Of a stretch of DNA of 64,000 bases, positions 21,179 to 31,333 are shown in pieces; within the stretch, counting starts at the first letter, position 1; each line of letters opens with the position of its first letter. The position numbers were made by a program, and so were the translations under genes. A model generated the notes under the pieces. The model worked only from the letters and a program-made list of their open reading frames with translations, ran no database searches and had not been told where the DNA came from. The stretch comes from Duganella sp. Leaf126 (GTDB lineage: Bacteria; Pseudomonadota; Gammaproteobacteria; Burkholderiales; Burkholderiaceae_D): assembly GCF_001423125.1 (NCBI RefSeq), contig NZ_LMNW01000012.1, positions 124,656-188,655 of the forward strand. Direction: 5' to 3'.

Positions 21179-21310
21179 CCGGTCCGGCGTCCGGTCCCGG
21201 CGCCGCCCTGGCCGGCAAACCCGCCAGCGCTTGGCCGGCGCTGGCGAAGCCAGCGGTCAAGCCGCGCAGCAAGCCGGCCGGCAAATAGCCGGCCCGGCGT
21301 CCGGTTCAAT
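21069..21310 (+). repeat. Tandem 110-bp duplication of the rlmJ 3' end
   Basis: Copy 1 is 21069-21178 (the last 110 bases of rlmJ including the TAG) and copy 2 is 21179-21288, aligned at a constant offset of 110 bases with about 15-20% divergence. Both end in the same GGCAAATAG. A third partial start follows at 21289-21310. As 110 is not a multiple of three and the first copy ends in a stop, copy 2 is not translated with rlmJ. Confidence 0.85.
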
Positions 21311-21574
21311 GATCGGACGGCGACTGGCGTTGCTCATTGCTGATCACTGGCGCGCCAGATGGCGAAGCGGACGGTTGCCACGTGCCGCGCGCGCGGCCCC
21401 GAGTCAGCCGCTTCCGGCCCGGCTTGGCGCAAGCGGGACCGTGCCCCCGGTCCGTGCCTGTTTCTATAGAGTCAGCTTGTTAGTTATCAAATCGGCAGGT
21501 TCGGGTATAGTGGTGTTTCGCGGACGTGCGCTTGCGCGGGCGTCCCGTTCCAGTCACCGAGATGCGGAGTGCCC
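21179..21574 (+). other. Gene-free stretch between rlmJ and the EAL-HDOD gene
   Basis: The first third is the untranslated second copy of the rlmJ tail. The rest shows no convincing coding frame. A TATAGT box at 21506-21511, with TTATCA 16 bases earlier, is a possible promoter for the EAL-HDOD gene, but the match is weak. Confidence 0.4.
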
Positions 21575-22858
21575 ATGCTGTCAGCTACCGAGTTGCCACC
21601 ATCGAAGCTTGCCGATAATTTTTTTCTGGCGCGCCAGCCCATATTGAACCGGGGGCAGCGGCTGGTCGGTTACGAGCTGCTGTTTCGCGACGCCCACCAC
21701 GCCACGTCCGCCAACAGCGCCCGCTTTCGCGACGATGCATCGGCCACTGCCACTGCCACCGTCATCGCCCACGCGTCCGAACTGGGCATGGAACAGGTGG
21801 TCGGCGACCAGCTGGCGTTCGTCAACGTCGATGAAGTCGGCCTGATGAGCGACTTCATCCGTTTCCTGCCGCATGACAGGGTGATCCTCGAAATACTCGA
21901 AACGGTGCAAGCCACGCCTGCCGTGCTCGAGCGGGTGCGCGAACTCAAGCGCGCCGGCTTCCGCTTTGCGCTCGACGACGTCATCGGCGAGAGCGATGAC
22001 GTGCAAAAGCTGCAGCCGCTGTGCGATGTCATCAAGGTCGATATCAGGCAGATGAAACCCGGCACCTTGCCGGCGCTGGCGCGGGTGCTGAAAAACCCGC
22101 ACCAGAAGCTGCTGGCGGAGAAGGTGGAGACGGTGGAGGAATTCCGCCAGTGCATGGACCTCGGCTTCGAATATTTCCAGGGCTATTATTTCGCCCACCC
22201 GGTCATCCTCAGCGGCAAAAAGATTTCGCCCTCCCAGCGCAGCGTGCTGCACCTGCTCGACCTGCTCGATGCGGATGCCAGCAGCCACGACATCGAATCG
22301 ACGGTCAAGCACGACGCCCTGATTACCCTGAATTTGCTCAAGCTGGTCAACACGCCGGCCGTGGGCACGCGCTACCGCATCAATTCCGTCGGCCACGCCT
22401 TGATGGTGCTGGGGCGCCGGCAGCTGCGGCGCTGGCTGCAGATTTTGCTGTACGTAAAAAGCGGCGGCGCCCAGGAATTCACCTCGCCGCTGCTGCAACT
22501 GGCCACCACGCGCGGCAAGACGCTCGAGCTGCTGGTCGAGCACACGCTGCCGGGACAGCGGGTGAGCGCTGATATCGGCTTTACGGTCGGGGTGATGTCG
22601 CTGATGGATACGCTGTTTTCGATCGACATGCAGGAGTTGCTCGACAGCGTACACGTACTCGACGAGGTGCGCACGGCGCTGCTGGAGCGGGGCGGCAACT
22701 ACGGGATGCTGCTGCGCCTGATCGAGGATATCGAGCGCGGCCGCGATACCGCCGCGCTGGCGCACACCCTGCAGCAGATCGGCCTGCGGCCGGCGCAGCT
22801 GTATGCGATACAGCTGGCGGCCATCGAATGGGTGACCGAGTATGCGCGCGGCTTTTGA
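21575..22858 (+). CDS. EAL and HDOD domain signalling protein (YuxH type)
   Basis: 427 residues from the ATG six bases after a CGGAG site; the in-frame GTG at 21569 overlaps that site. Residues 15-215 are an EAL-like domain beginning FFLARQPILNRGQRLVGYELLFR. The EAL triplet is replaced by ELL and several metal ligands are missing, as in the catalytically inactive YuxH group. Residues 220-420 are an HDOD domain (NLLKLVNTPAVG, INSVGHALMVLGRR). Such proteins act in signal transduction, often in motility or biofilm control, by binding partners rather than hydrolysing c-di-GMP. No signal or membrane segment is present. Confidence 0.85.
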   Translation: MLSATELPPSKLADNFFLARQPILNRGQRLVGYELLFRDAHHATSANSARFRDDASATATATVIAHASELGMEQVVGDQLAFVNVDEVGLMSDFIRFLPHDRVILEILETVQATPAVLERVRELKRAGFRFALDDVIGESDDVQKLQPLCDVIKVDIRQMKPGTLPALARVLKNPHQKLLAEKVETVEEFRQCMDLGFEYFQGYYFAHPVILSGKKISPSQRSVLHLLDLLDADASSHDIESTVKHDALITLNLLKLVNTPAVGTRYRINSVGHALMVLGRRQLRRWLQILLYVKSGGAQEFTSPLLQLATTRGKTLELLVEHTLPGQRVSADIGFTVGVMSLMDTLFSIDMQELLDSVHVLDEVRTALLERGGNYGMLLRLIEDIERGRDTAALAHTLQQIGLRPAQLYAIQLAAIEWVTEYARGF

Positions 22859-22869
22859 ACGGCGCTGAT

Positions 22870-22991
22870 GGAAACCTCGTAAAACCTACTGCGCGACCCG
22901 CTCTCGCCTCTGCGTTGCTCAGCGTACCTCTGTATGCTTGCGCTACTCAAGACGATATCGGGCCGCTCGCTACGGTTTTTCGAAGTTCCCT
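22870..22991. repeat. Imperfect inverted-repeat element between converging genes
   Basis: About 122 bases whose ends (GGAAACCTCGTAAAACC on the left, and GGAACTTCGAAAAACC read inward from the right) are imperfect inverted repeats of roughly 26 bases. A close relative of the left end recurs at 41208-41240. This suggests a small interspersed repeat family, or a bidirectional transcript end. Confidence 0.45.
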
Positions 22992-23001
22992 CGAAATTCC
23001 C

Positions 23002-23739
23002 TTATTGGCCCAGCAGCAGGAACACCGTCGGTTTCTTGTGGAAGTCCGGCGCCTTGCCGGCGGCAAGCTGGCTTTTCCACTGAGCAGCGGTCTGCGTGCG
23101 GATGGTTTCCGTCGCCAGGCTCAAATCGGTCGCCACGCACAGCAGCGTGCCCGGTGCGCAGGCACCGGCCAGCGCGTCGAGCATGGCCGTGTTGCGATAC
23201 GGGGTTTCGATGAAGAGCTGGGTTTGTTTTTCCTTGCGCGACCGGGTTTCCAGCTCCTTGATGCGGGCTGCGCGCTGGGCGGCGTCGGTGGACAGGTAGC
23301 CGTTGAAGGCGAAGCTCTGACCGTTCAGGCCGCTGGCCATCACGGCCAGCAGCAGGGACGACGGCCCCACCAGCGGGCGCACCGGAATGCCGTGCTGGTG
23401 CGCCAGGCGCACCAGGTCGGCGCCGGGGTCGGCCACGGCCGGCACGCCCGCTTCCGATACCAGGCCGCCATCGCGGCCGGCCAAGAGCGGCGCCAACAAG
23501 CCGGCCAGCGCGGCAGGCGGCGTGTTCACGTTCAGTTCCGAGATCGCAATGTCCTGCAGCGGCTTGGCCAGCGGGTGGCGCGCATGCACCAGTTTTAAAA
23601 AGGCGCGCGCCGTCTTGGCGTTTTCAGCCACAAAATAATCGAGCTGCGACGTCGTGTGTTGCACCTGCTCGGGCAGGACGGAGGCAAGCGCTTCGGTCTC
23701 GCCCAGGGTGTTCGGGATCAGAAATAAGGTGCCGGGCAT
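23002..23739 (-). CDS. RsmI-family SAM methyltransferase (tetrapyrrole-methylase fold)
   Basis: 245 residues from MPGTLFLIPNTLGE. The fold is that of tetrapyrrole methylases: GGLVSEAGVPAVADPGADLV near residue 90 and VRPLVGPSSLLLAVMASGL near 120 are the SAM-binding loops, as in RsmI (16S rRNA C1402 2'-O-methylase). The C-terminal half differs from canonical RsmI. These shorter paralogs are common in betaproteobacteria next to maf, as here (gap 11 bases). The exact substrate is not established. Confidence 0.8.
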   Translation of the reverse strand: MPGTLFLIPNTLGETEALASVLPEQVQHTTSQLDYFVAENAKTARAFLKLVHARHPLAKPLQDIAISELNVNTPPAALAGLLAPLLAGRDGGLVSEAGVPAVADPGADLVRLAHQHGIPVRPLVGPSSLLLAVMASGLNGQSFAFNGYLSTDAAQRAARIKELETRSRKEKQTQLFIETPYRNTAMLDALAGACAPGTLLCVATDLSLATETIRTQTAAQWKSQLAAGKAPDFHKKPTVFLLLGQ

Positions 23740-23750
23740 GGGGAATTCAA

Positions 23751-24356
23751 TTATCTAAAAAAGGAAATACCAAGGTGGCGCAGCATGCCTGTCAGGGCGA
23801 TCAAAGGCAAGCCGGTGAGGGCGGTGGGATCGCTGCTGTCGATGCGTTCGAGAATGGCGATGCCGAGCGCCTCGTTCTTGGCGCTGCCGGCACAGTCGTA
23901 CGGTTGCTCGCGGCGCAGGTAGGCATCGAGCTCGGCATCGGGCAGGTCGCGGAAGGTGACGCGGGTGACGATGTCGGCCAGCTGCGGGCTGGCGCCGTCG
24001 TCGCTGCGGCCATCCCAGACGCACAGGGCAGTATGAAACAGCACTTCGCGCCCGCGCATCGTCTGTAACTGCACCAGGGCATTGGCGTGGTTGCCCGGCT
24101 TGCCGATCTGTTCGCCGTCGAGCGTGGCGACCTGGTCGGAGCCGATGACGATGCTGCCGGGCAGCCTGGCCGCCACGGCCGCGGCCTTGTCGCGCGCCAG
24201 GCGCAGCGCCGTGGCGCTCGGGGTCTCGCCGGGCAGCGGACGCTCGTCGACGTCGGGCACGGCCACCTCGAACGGCAGTTGCAGGCGCGCCAGCAGCTCC
24301 TTGCGGTAGGCGGAGCTGGACGCGAGGACCAGGCGGAAAGGTAAACTTGATGTCAT
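23751..24356 (-). CDS. Maf-family nucleotide pyrophosphatase (YceF type)
   Basis: 201 residues from MTSSLPFRLVLASSSAYRKELL. Maf proteins hydrolyse non-canonical nucleoside triphosphates to the monophosphates; the YceF subgroup prefers 7-methyl-GTP. LASSSAYRKELL with PDVDE is the YceF-like N-terminus, and GSDQVATLDGEQIGKPG near residue 75 carries the catalytic Asp and Lys. The start has no ribosome site; the longer frame to 24440 runs into the yceD promoter. It is divergent from yceD, a classic beta/gammaproteobacterial arrangement. Confidence 0.9.
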   Translation of the reverse strand: MTSSLPFRLVLASSSAYRKELLARLQLPFEVAVPDVDERPLPGETPSATALRLARDKAAAVAARLPGSIVIGSDQVATLDGEQIGKPGNHANALVQLQTMRGREVLFHTALCVWDGRSDDGASPQLADIVTRVTFRDLPDAELDAYLRREQPYDCAGSAKNEALGIAILERIDSSDPTALTGLPLIALTGMLRHLGISFFR

Positions 24357-24447
24357 AGGAGGAATGTTATATGCTCTGTCGCCGGCGAAAGCTGCGGCAT
24401 TCCCGGCACACTTGCGGTCCAAAAACGGCGTGAAATCCACGCAGCTT

Positions 24448-24477
24448 TTGACTTGCGGGTGAAAACCCTGCTATTAT
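24448..24477 (+). promoter_or_regulatory. Sigma-70 promoter of the yceD-rpmF-fab operon
   Basis: TTGACT at 24448-24453 and TATTAT at 24472-24477 with an 18-base spacer, ending 28 bases before the yceD start. Confidence 0.6.
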
Positions 24478-24505
24478 CGCAGGTTTTCCGGGGAATTTTT
24501 CTGTA

Positions 24506-24997
24506 ATGAATGCTACGGTCATCGACGCTTTTGATTTTTGCCGTCACAATGGCAGCGAACAAGGCGTGACGCCTGTTGCCGAAATGACCCGTCTGGCCAA
24601 GGACTGCGCTGACGCGTCCGGCGAGATTACCTGGAAGGTAGAGGGTGGCACCACCAAGTTGGGCTACCCGCAATTGACCCTGTCGGTTGCCGGCACGGTG
24701 CAACTGGTCTGCCAGCGCTGCCTGACGCCTTATGCCCACACCATCGATTCGTCGACCGTGCTGGTGCTCGGTAAGGATGACCAGGAAGCCGATGAAATCG
24801 AAGAAATTATTGCCGACGAATCGATCGATGTGATCGTCGGCACCCGCAGCATGCCGGTGATGGACCTGGTGGAAGATGAAGCGTTGCTGGCCCTGCCGCA
24901 ATCGCCGCGCCACGACGTCTGCCCCGATGCCTCGCTGCTGGACAAGGCCAAGAGCGCTAAAATCTCGCCCTTCGAAGCCTTGAAAGGGCTGAAATAA
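24506..24997 (+). CDS. yceD: YceD/DUF177 protein, 23S rRNA accumulation
   Basis: 163 residues. It is the DUF177 family protein that precedes rpmF in most bacteria and affects 23S rRNA levels. Visible marks are the Cys pair VCQRCLTPY near residue 71, and the C-terminal signature with DEALLALPQSPRH, a Cys and SPFEALKGLK, which is nearly invariant. The Cys residues could bind zinc. It is the first gene of the ribosomal-protein and fatty-acid operon. Confidence 0.88.
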   Translation: MNATVIDAFDFCRHNGSEQGVTPVAEMTRLAKDCADASGEITWKVEGGTTKLGYPQLTLSVAGTVQLVCQRCLTPYAHTIDSSTVLVLGKDDQEADEIEEIIADESIDVIVGTRSMPVMDLVEDEALLALPQSPRHDVCPDASLLDKAKSAKISPFEALKGLK

Positions 24998-25204
24998 GCC
25001 CGCCATCCCGGATAACCGTTGTACAGATCGTGTTGTAAAGAACGTGTCATGCGCGTGTAGTAATCGAGTATTGGCAAGTTGTAGTGAAAGTAGTACCCGC
25101 ATTTAACGTCGCCGGGCTTTATTGCCGGTGAGATACTCGATTCGCATGTATTTGCTGATCGATTGTGTTAAAATTTTAGAACTTATGTATTAGGAGTCAT
25201 TAAC

Positions 25205-25387
25205 ATGGCAGTTCAACAGAACAAGAAGTCCCCTTCGAAGCGCGGTATGCACCGTTCGCACGATTTCCTGGTTGCTCCACAACTGGGCATCGAGCCAACC
25301 ACCGGTGAAACCCACCTGCGTCACCACATCAGCCCTAACGGCTTCTACCGTGGTCGTAAAGTCCTGAAAACCAAAAACGACGAGTAA
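25205..25387 (+). CDS. rpmF: 50S ribosomal protein L32
   Basis: 60 residues, [20 protein letters not shown], the standard L32 N-terminus, with [17 protein letters not shown] at the C-terminal half. This is the Cys-free variant: L32 has zinc-binding and zinc-free forms, and here the usual CxxC pairs are absent. A ribosome site (TAGGAG) lies upstream. A short hairpin with a T-rich tail around 25428-25452 may partly end transcription before plsX. Confidence 0.96.
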   Translation: MAVQQNKKSPSKRGMHRSHDFLVAPQLGIEPTTGETHLRHHISPNGFYRGRKVLKTKNDE

Positions 25388-25566
25388 TCGACGCTTTTGC
25401 TGGACACAGAAACAGGCGGTGCTGACTTGCGAAGCATCGCTTTTTCTTTTTTCATCGGCTGCAAACCACTTTTGCACACCGTCATGTTGATACGCCGGGC
25501 GTCACCGCTCAGCAGCTTGCCGCAGCTCGCCCCGGAAGGGCTGGAGCGTGGTACTGAACCCAAACA

Positions 25567-26670
25567 ATGACAATCAAAATTTCTATCGACTGCATGGGCG
25601 GAGATCACGGTCCATCGGTCACCATTCCTGCAGCACTCTCCTTCGTCAACCGCGAACCAGGCGCCGAGCTGATCCTGATCGGGCTCGAAGACGTGGTCCG
25701 CGCCGAACTCCGCAAGCATCACGCCGAACACCATCCGCGCCTGTCGATCGTCCACGCCTCCGAGCAGGTGACCATGGACGATCCGCTGGAAGTGGCGCTG
25801 CGCCGTAAAAAAGATTCGTCGATGCGCGTGGCGATCGAACAGGTCAAATCCGGCAATGCCCAGGCCGCTGTCTCGGCAGGCAACACGGGGGCGCTGATGG
25901 CGGTCGCCCGTTACGTGCTCAAGACCATGAGCGGCGTCGATCGTCCGGCCATCTGCTCGATCATGCCGAACCAGAAAAACGGCCCGACCTACATCCTCGA
26001 CCTGGGCGCCAACGTCGATTGCGAACCGCATCACCTGCACCAGTTCGCCATCATGGGGTCGGTGCTGGTCTCGGCCATGGAAAACATCGAACGCCCGACC
26101 ATCGGCCTGCTCAATGTCGGTACCGAGGACATCAAGGGCAACGAGGTGGTCAAGGCCACCAGCAAGCTGCTGCAGACCGATCACGAGCGCGGTGCGCTCA
26201 ACTTCTACGGCAACGTCGAAGGCAACGATATCTTCAAAGGTACCACCGACCTGGTGGTGTGCGACGGCTTTACCGGCAACGTCACGCTCAAGGCAGTGGA
26301 AGGGGTGGCGCGCTTCTTCGCCGACACCGTCAAGGCCGAGTTCAAGCGCACGCCGCTGACCATGCTCAGCGCGCTGCTCGGCCGCGGTGCGCTCACCGCC
26401 ATCAAGCACCGCCTCTCGCCGTCGCGTTACAACGGCGCCAGCCTGCTCGGCTTGCGCGGCCTGGTGTTCAAGAGCCACGGCGGCGCCGACGCGTACGCGT
26501 TCGAGTGGGCCATCAAGCGCGCGTATGATGCTGCCAAAAACGACGTGCTGCCGCATATTTCGACCCTGATCGCCGAGCTGATGCCGCGTAACGCCGAAAC
26601 GCCCGAGGCGGCCAGCGCTCCCGCGATGGCTGCCAGCGCCGCCGGCATGGTTGCCGGCTCAACTATTTAG
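25567..26670 (+). CDS. plsX: Phosphate acyltransferase PlsX
   Basis: 367 residues. PlsX converts acyl-ACP and phosphate to acyl-phosphate for phospholipid synthesis. [16 protein letters not shown] is the diagnostic N-terminus; [12 protein letters not shown] near residue 105, ALLNVGTE-type sequence near 180 and [10 protein letters not shown] near 235 follow. The last 25 residues are Ala-rich. It is part of the operon rpmF-plsX-fabHDG-acpP-fabF. Confidence 0.96.
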   Translation: MTIKISIDCMGGDHGPSVTIPAALSFVNREPGAELILIGLEDVVRAELRKHHAEHHPRLSIVHASEQVTMDDPLEVALRRKKDSSMRVAIEQVKSGNAQAAVSAGNTGALMAVARYVLKTMSGVDRPAICSIMPNQKNGPTYILDLGANVDCEPHHLHQFAIMGSVLVSAMENIERPTIGLLNVGTEDIKGNEVVKATSKLLQTDHERGALNFYGNVEGNDIFKGTTDLVVCDGFTGNVTLKAVEGVARFFADTVKAEFKRTPLTMLSALLGRGALTAIKHRLSPSRYNGASLLGLRGLVFKSHGGADAYAFEWAIKRAYDAAKNDVLPHISTLIAELMPRNAETPEAASAPAMAASAAGMVAGSTI

Positions 26671-26685
26671 TGGACGGTAGATCGC

Positions 26686-27699
26686 ATGACCCAGTACAGC
26701 AAACATAGCAAAATTATCGGTACCGGCAGCTACCTGCCGGCCCGGCGCGTGACCAACCAGGAGCTGGCGGCGCAGCTGGCCGCCAAGGGCGTCGAGACGT
26801 CCGACGAATGGATCGTCAGCCGCAGCGGCATCGCCGCGCGCCACTTTGCCGCAGCCGATGAAAAATCGTCGGACCTGGCAGCCCATGCCGCCAGACAGGC
26901 GCTGGCCATGGCGCGCCTGGCGCCCAACGATATCGACCTGATCATCGTGGCCAGTTCCACCCCCGACTTCTTCGGCAGCTTCCCCAGCACTGCCTGCATC
27001 GTCCAGCAAAAACTCGGCATCACCAACAACGGCGCGGCCGTCGACGTGCAGGCCGTCTGCAGCGGCTTCGTGTATGCGCTGTCCACGGCGGACGCCTTCA
27101 TCCGCGCCGGCGTGCACAAGAACGTGCTGGTGATCGGCGCCGAAGTGTTTTCGCGCATCCTCGATTTCAGCGACCGCACCACCTGCGTGCTGTTCGGCGA
27201 CGGCGCCGGCGCCGTCGTGGTGACTGCCTCGAACGAGCCGGGCATCCGGTCCACCGCGCTGCATGCGGACGGCAGCCACTCGGGCATCCTGTGCATGCCG
27301 CAGTCGTTCGGCGGCGCCACCGCCGGCGAGGCCTACCTGTACATGGACGGCCCGGCAGTGTTCAAGCTGGCCGTCTCGGTGCTGGAAAAAGTCGCCCACG
27401 AAGCGCTGGACAAGGCCGGCATGTCGGCTGACCAGATCGACTGGCTGGTGCCGCACCAGGCCAATATCCGCATCATGAACGGCACCGCCAGGAAGATGGG
27501 TCTGCCGCTGGACAAGATGGTGGTCACCGTCGATCAGCACGGCAATACCTCGGCGGCTTCGATCCCGCTGGCGCTCGACGCTGCCGTGCGCGACGGCCGC
27601 ATCCGCAACGGCCACAACGTCATGATGGAAGGCGTGGGTGGCGGCTTCACCTGGGGCGCCGTGCTGGCCACCATGAGCGGCTTGCCCGACACCTTCTAG
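26686..27699 (+). CDS. fabH: 3-oxoacyl-ACP synthase III
   Basis: 337 residues. FabH condenses acetyl-CoA with malonyl-ACP to start fatty-acid synthesis. The triad is visible: Cys in [11 protein letters not shown] near residue 125, His in [10 protein letters not shown] near 258, and Asn in [10 protein letters not shown] near 288. It starts 15 bases after plsX and is followed by fabD. Confidence 0.97.
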   Translation: MTQYSKHSKIIGTGSYLPARRVTNQELAAQLAAKGVETSDEWIVSRSGIAARHFAAADEKSSDLAAHAARQALAMARLAPNDIDLIIVASSTPDFFGSFPSTACIVQQKLGITNNGAAVDVQAVCSGFVYALSTADAFIRAGVHKNVLVIGAEVFSRILDFSDRTTCVLFGDGAGAVVVTASNEPGIRSTALHADGSHSGILCMPQSFGGATAGEAYLYMDGPAVFKLAVSVLEKVAHEALDKAGMSADQIDWLVPHQANIRIMNGTARKMGLPLDKMVVTVDQHGNTSAASIPLALDAAVRDGRIRNGHNVMMEGVGGGFTWGAVLATMSGLPDTF

Positions 27700-27776
27700 G
27701 CGGCGCCAAGCTTGGGCCGGATTAGAGTTAGAGTTCTAGCGGCTATAAAAATAGATTCCTTTCGAATGGATGACGT

Positions 27777-28718
27777 ATGACTAAATTTGCATTTGTATTC
27801 CCGGGCCAGGGCTCGCAGGCGATCGCCATGCTGGACGGCTTCGCCGGCAACCCGGTGGTGGCCGAGACCGTCGCTGAAGCGTCGGCCGTGCTCGGCTTCG
27901 ACCTGGGCAAGCTGATCGCCGAAGGTCCGAAGGAAGAACTGGACCTCACCACCAACACCCAGCCGGTGATGCTCACTGCGGCCGTGGCCGTGTACCGCGC
28001 CTGGATCGCCGCCGGCGGCCCGGCGCCCACCATCGTGGCCGGCCACAGCCTCGGCGAATACTCGGCCCTGGTGGCAGCGGGCGTGATCGCCTTCAAGGAC
28101 GCCGTGCCGCTGGTGCGCTTCCGCGCGCAGGCGATGCAGGAAGCGGTGCCGGTCGGTCTCGGCACCATGGCTGTCGTGCTCGGCTTGTCCGACGACGACG
28201 TGCGCGCCGCCTGCGCCGAAGCGGCTGCCGCCGTCTCGGACTCGGTGGTGGAAGCGGTCAACTTCAACGCCCCGGCCCAGGTGGTGATCGCCGGTCATAC
28301 GGCTGCGGTCGAGCGCGCCTGCGACATCGCCAAGGCCAAGGGCGCCAAGCGCGCCATGAAGTTGCCGGTGTCGGCGCCGTTCCACTCGTCGCTGCTGAAG
28401 CCGGCGTCGGACCGCCTGCGCGACTACCTGGCCGACCTGACCTTCTCGGCACCGCAGATCCCCCTGATCAACAACGTCGACGTTGCCGTACTCAACGATG
28501 TCGCGGCAATCAAGGATGCGCTGGTGCGCCAGGCTGCCGCGCCCGTGCGCTGGGTGGAAACCATGCAGCAGGTGGCAGCCCAGGGCATCACCCAGGTGAT
28601 CGAATGCGGTCCGGGCAAGGTGCTGATGGGCCTGACCAAGCGCATCGATGCGAACCTGGCCGGCGACGCGATCACCGACCAGGCCTCGCTCGAACGCGTA
28701 CTGGCCACGCTGAAGTAA
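27777..28718 (+). CDS. fabD: Malonyl-CoA:ACP transacylase
   Basis: 313 residues. It moves malonyl groups from CoA to ACP. FVFPGQGSQ at the N-terminus, the nucleophile motif GHSLGEYSA near residue 88, the QxM-RF region with FRAQAMQEAVP, and SAPFHSSLL with the catalytic His near 203 are all present. Confidence 0.97.
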   Translation: MTKFAFVFPGQGSQAIAMLDGFAGNPVVAETVAEASAVLGFDLGKLIAEGPKEELDLTTNTQPVMLTAAVAVYRAWIAAGGPAPTIVAGHSLGEYSALVAAGVIAFKDAVPLVRFRAQAMQEAVPVGLGTMAVVLGLSDDDVRAACAEAAAAVSDSVVEAVNFNAPAQVVIAGHTAAVERACDIAKAKGAKRAMKLPVSAPFHSSLLKPASDRLRDYLADLTFSAPQIPLINNVDVAVLNDVAAIKDALVRQAAAPVRWVETMQQVAAQGITQVIECGPGKVLMGLTKRIDANLAGDAITDQASLERVLATLK

Positions 28719-28752
28719 TCACTATCGATCCGTACTACCAAGAAGGACACAC

Positions 28753-29499
28753 ATGAATTTAGCAAATCAAGTGGCGCTGGTGACCGGCGCGTCGCGCGGC
28801 ATCGGCAAGGCCATCGCCGAGGAACTGGCGCGCCAGGGTGCGCGCGTGATCGGCACCGCCACCACCGAGGCCGGCGCCGAAGCGATTTCCGCCTACCTGG
28901 CCGAAATCGGCGCCGAGGCAGGCAAGGGCATGGTCCTGAACGTGACCGACGCCGAGCGCTGCGCTGCCGTCATCGACGAGATCGGCAAGACCTACGGCGC
29001 GGTTGCCATCCTTGTCAACAATGCCGGCATTACCCAGGATAACCTGGCCATGCGCATGAAGGACGAAGAGTGGGAAAGCGTGATCGCCACCAACCTGACC
29101 GCGGTCGGCCGCCTGTCGCGCGCCGTGCTGCGCGGCATGATGAAGGCCAAAGCAGGCCGCATCATCAATATCACGTCGGTGGTGGCGTCGAGCGGCAATC
29201 CGGGCCAGATGAATTACGCCGCCGCCAAGGCTGGCGTGGAAGGCATGGGCCGCGCGCTGGCGCGCGAAATCGGCAGCCGCAACATCACCGTCAACAGCGT
29301 GGCGCCGGGCTTCATCGACACCGACATGACCAAGTCGCTGGGCGACGAGCAACATGCCGCACTGCTGACCCAGATCCCGCTCGGACGCCTGGGCAAACCT
29401 GAAGATATCGCTGCAGCGGTTGCCTTCCTGGCGTCGCCGCAAGCGGCTTACATCACCGGCACCACGCTGCACGTGAATGGCGGGATGTACATGAACTGA
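28753..29499 (+). CDS. fabG: 3-oxoacyl-ACP reductase
   Basis: 248 residues, a short-chain dehydrogenase. The NADP-binding TGASRGIG lies at residues 11-18, VNNAGIT near 88, and the catalytic Ser and YAAAK (Tyr-Lys) near 140-157. It reduces 3-oxoacyl-ACP in the elongation cycle. AAGGA-type ribosome site upstream. Confidence 0.97.
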   Translation: MNLANQVALVTGASRGIGKAIAEELARQGARVIGTATTEAGAEAISAYLAEIGAEAGKGMVLNVTDAERCAAVIDEIGKTYGAVAILVNNAGITQDNLAMRMKDEEWESVIATNLTAVGRLSRAVLRGMMKAKAGRIINITSVVASSGNPGQMNYAAAKAGVEGMGRALAREIGSRNITVNSVAPGFIDTDMTKSLGDEQHAALLTQIPLGRLGKPEDIAAAVAFLASPQAAYITGTTLHVNGGMYMN

Positions 29500-29632
29500 T
29501 GGGTTTTCCCATCTTTTACCAGTGATTTCGGTGGACTTATGGGCCAACTCGGACCAAACACCGAAATTCGTTTTTCAGTGCGCAAACCTGATAAAATGCG
29601 CGCTTTCCGTAACAAACAAATGGAGCCATAAC

Positions 29633-29872
29633 ATGTCGGATATCGAACAACGCGTTAAGAAAATCGTCGCAGAACAACTGGGCGTCGCAGAAGCAGACAT
29701 CAAGATCGAATCCTCGTTCGTCGACGACCTGGGCGCCGATTCGCTGGATACCGTGGAACTGGTGATGGCCCTGGAAGACGAGTTCGAAATGGAAATCCCT
29801 GACGAACAGGCAGAAAAGATCACCACCGTGCGTCAAGCCATCGACTACGCTACCGCGCACGTCAAGGCTTAA
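29633..29872 (+). CDS. acpP: Acyl carrier protein
   Basis: 79 residues, highly acidic. The phosphopantetheine attachment site is Ser37 in [14 protein letters not shown] ribosome site seven bases before the ATG. A TAAAAT box at 29592-29597 with T-rich sequence upstream may be a separate promoter, as acpP is often expressed more strongly than its neighbours. Holo-ACP synthase (acpS) is also in this window at 42053. Confidence 0.98.
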   Translation: MSDIEQRVKKIVAEQLGVAEADIKIESSFVDDLGADSLDTVELVMALEDEFEMEIPDEQAEKITTVRQAIDYATAHVKA

Positions 29873-29902
29873 TCGCCGCCCGATCGACTTTAGGAGAATC
29901 GC

Positions 29903-31150
29903 TTGAGAGGTTCTAAAAACCGTCGTGTTGTCATTACCGGCCTCGGCGCCGTTACCCCGATCGGCAACAATGTTGCCGACACCTGGGCAGCGGCGCTCGA
30001 GGGCAAGTCCGGGATTGCCACCATCACCAAGTTTGACGCGCAAGCTTTCAGCACCCGTTTTGCCGGTGAAGTCAAAGGCTTCAATATCGAGGACTATATC
30101 TCGGCCAAGGAAGCGCGCCACATGGATACCTTTATCCATTACGGCATGGCGGCCGGCATCCAGGCGGTGCAGGACTCCGGTATCGAGGTTACCGACGCCA
30201 ACGCCGATCGCATCGGCGTCATCATCGGTTCCGGTATCGGCGGCCTGCCGATGATCGAAGAGCAGAAGGAAGATTACGACAAGCGCGGCCCCCGCCGTAT
30301 CTCGCCGTTCTTCGTGCCGGCCTCGATCATCAATATGATTTCGGGCAACCTGTCGATCAAGTACGGCATGCGCGGTCCTAATCTGTCGATCGTTACCGCT
30401 TGCACCACCGGCCTGCACTGCATAGGCGCCGCCGCTCGCATGATCGAGTATGGCGATGCCGACGTGATGATCGCCGGTGGCGCCGAATCCACCGTGTCGC
30501 CGCTCGGCCTCGGCGGTTTTGCTTCGGCAAAAGCGCTGTCCTCGCGTAACGACGATCCGGCCACCGCCTCCCGTCCATGGGATACGGACCGCGACGGTTT
30601 CGTGCTCGGCGAAGGCGCCGGGGTGATGGTGGTGGAAGAATACGAACACGCCAAGGCGCGCGGCGCCAAGATTTACGCCGAGCTGGTCGGTTTCGGCATG
30701 AGCGCCGACGCCTACCACATGACCTCGCCATTGGAAGATGGCAGCGGCGGCAGCAAGTCGGCGCAAGCCGCGCTGGCCAACGCCGGTGTCAACCCTGACC
30801 AGGTGCAGTACGTCAATGCGCACGGCACCTCGACGCCGCAGGGCGACGTGGCCGAAGTGCAGGGCATCAAGCGCACCTTCGGCGACCACGCCAAGAAGCT
30901 GGTGGTCAACTCGACCAAGTCGATGACCGGCCACCTGCTGGGCGGCGCCGGCGGTCTGGAAGCGGTGTTCACGGTATTGGCGGTGCACCACCAGGTGTCG
31001 CCACCGACCATCAACATCTTCAACCAGGATCCGTCGTGCGACCTGGACTTCTGCGCCAATGTCGCCCGCGACATGAAGATCGAGTATGCAGTCAAAAACT
31101 CGTTCGGCTTCGGCGGCACCAACGGCAGCCTGGTCTTCGGTAAAATCTGA
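29903..31150 (+). CDS. fabF: 3-oxoacyl-ACP synthase II
   Basis: 415 residues. FabF elongates acyl chains with malonyl-ACP. The start is a TTG seven bases after AGGAG; the next in-frame ATG would remove the conserved RRVVITGLG strand. The catalytic Cys is in [13 protein letters not shown] near residue 166, His in [11 protein letters not shown] near 307 and His in [14 protein letters not shown] near 344. It closes the fatty-acid operon. Confidence 0.97.
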   Translation: MRGSKNRRVVITGLGAVTPIGNNVADTWAAALEGKSGIATITKFDAQAFSTRFAGEVKGFNIEDYISAKEARHMDTFIHYGMAAGIQAVQDSGIEVTDANADRIGVIIGSGIGGLPMIEEQKEDYDKRGPRRISPFFVPASIINMISGNLSIKYGMRGPNLSIVTACTTGLHCIGAAARMIEYGDADVMIAGGAESTVSPLGLGGFASAKALSSRNDDPATASRPWDTDRDGFVLGEGAGVMVVEEYEHAKARGAKIYAELVGFGMSADAYHMTSPLEDGSGGSKSAQAALANAGVNPDQVQYVNAHGTSTPQGDVAEVQGIKRTFGDHAKKLVVNSTKSMTGHLLGGAGGLEAVFTVLAVHHQVSPPTINIFNQDPSCDLDFCANVARDMKIEYAVKNSFGFGGTNGSLVFGKI

Positions 31151-31333
31151 GCAGTAAAAAAGTTTAACTTTCAGTTGAACTAATACCGCGCCTGCCATGT
31201 CAAATCATGGTGGGCGAGGATTCGGCGCTGGCATTCGTCAGCGCCGGTATTGCCCGGCTCCGTGCCGGCGCATCCAGTCGTTGTGCTCCCCATCCGTATA
31301 ACTTTTTGTGCTGGTCCTGCCCGTCCTGCAGTC

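Noticed and set aside
25428..25452. Intrinsic terminator after rpmF
   Set aside because: The stem is only four base pairs (GCGA/TCGC) although T-rich sequence follows; too weak to call as a feature.
29569..29597. Separate acpP promoter
   Set aside because: A TAAAAT box is present but no acceptable -35 lies at the right distance.
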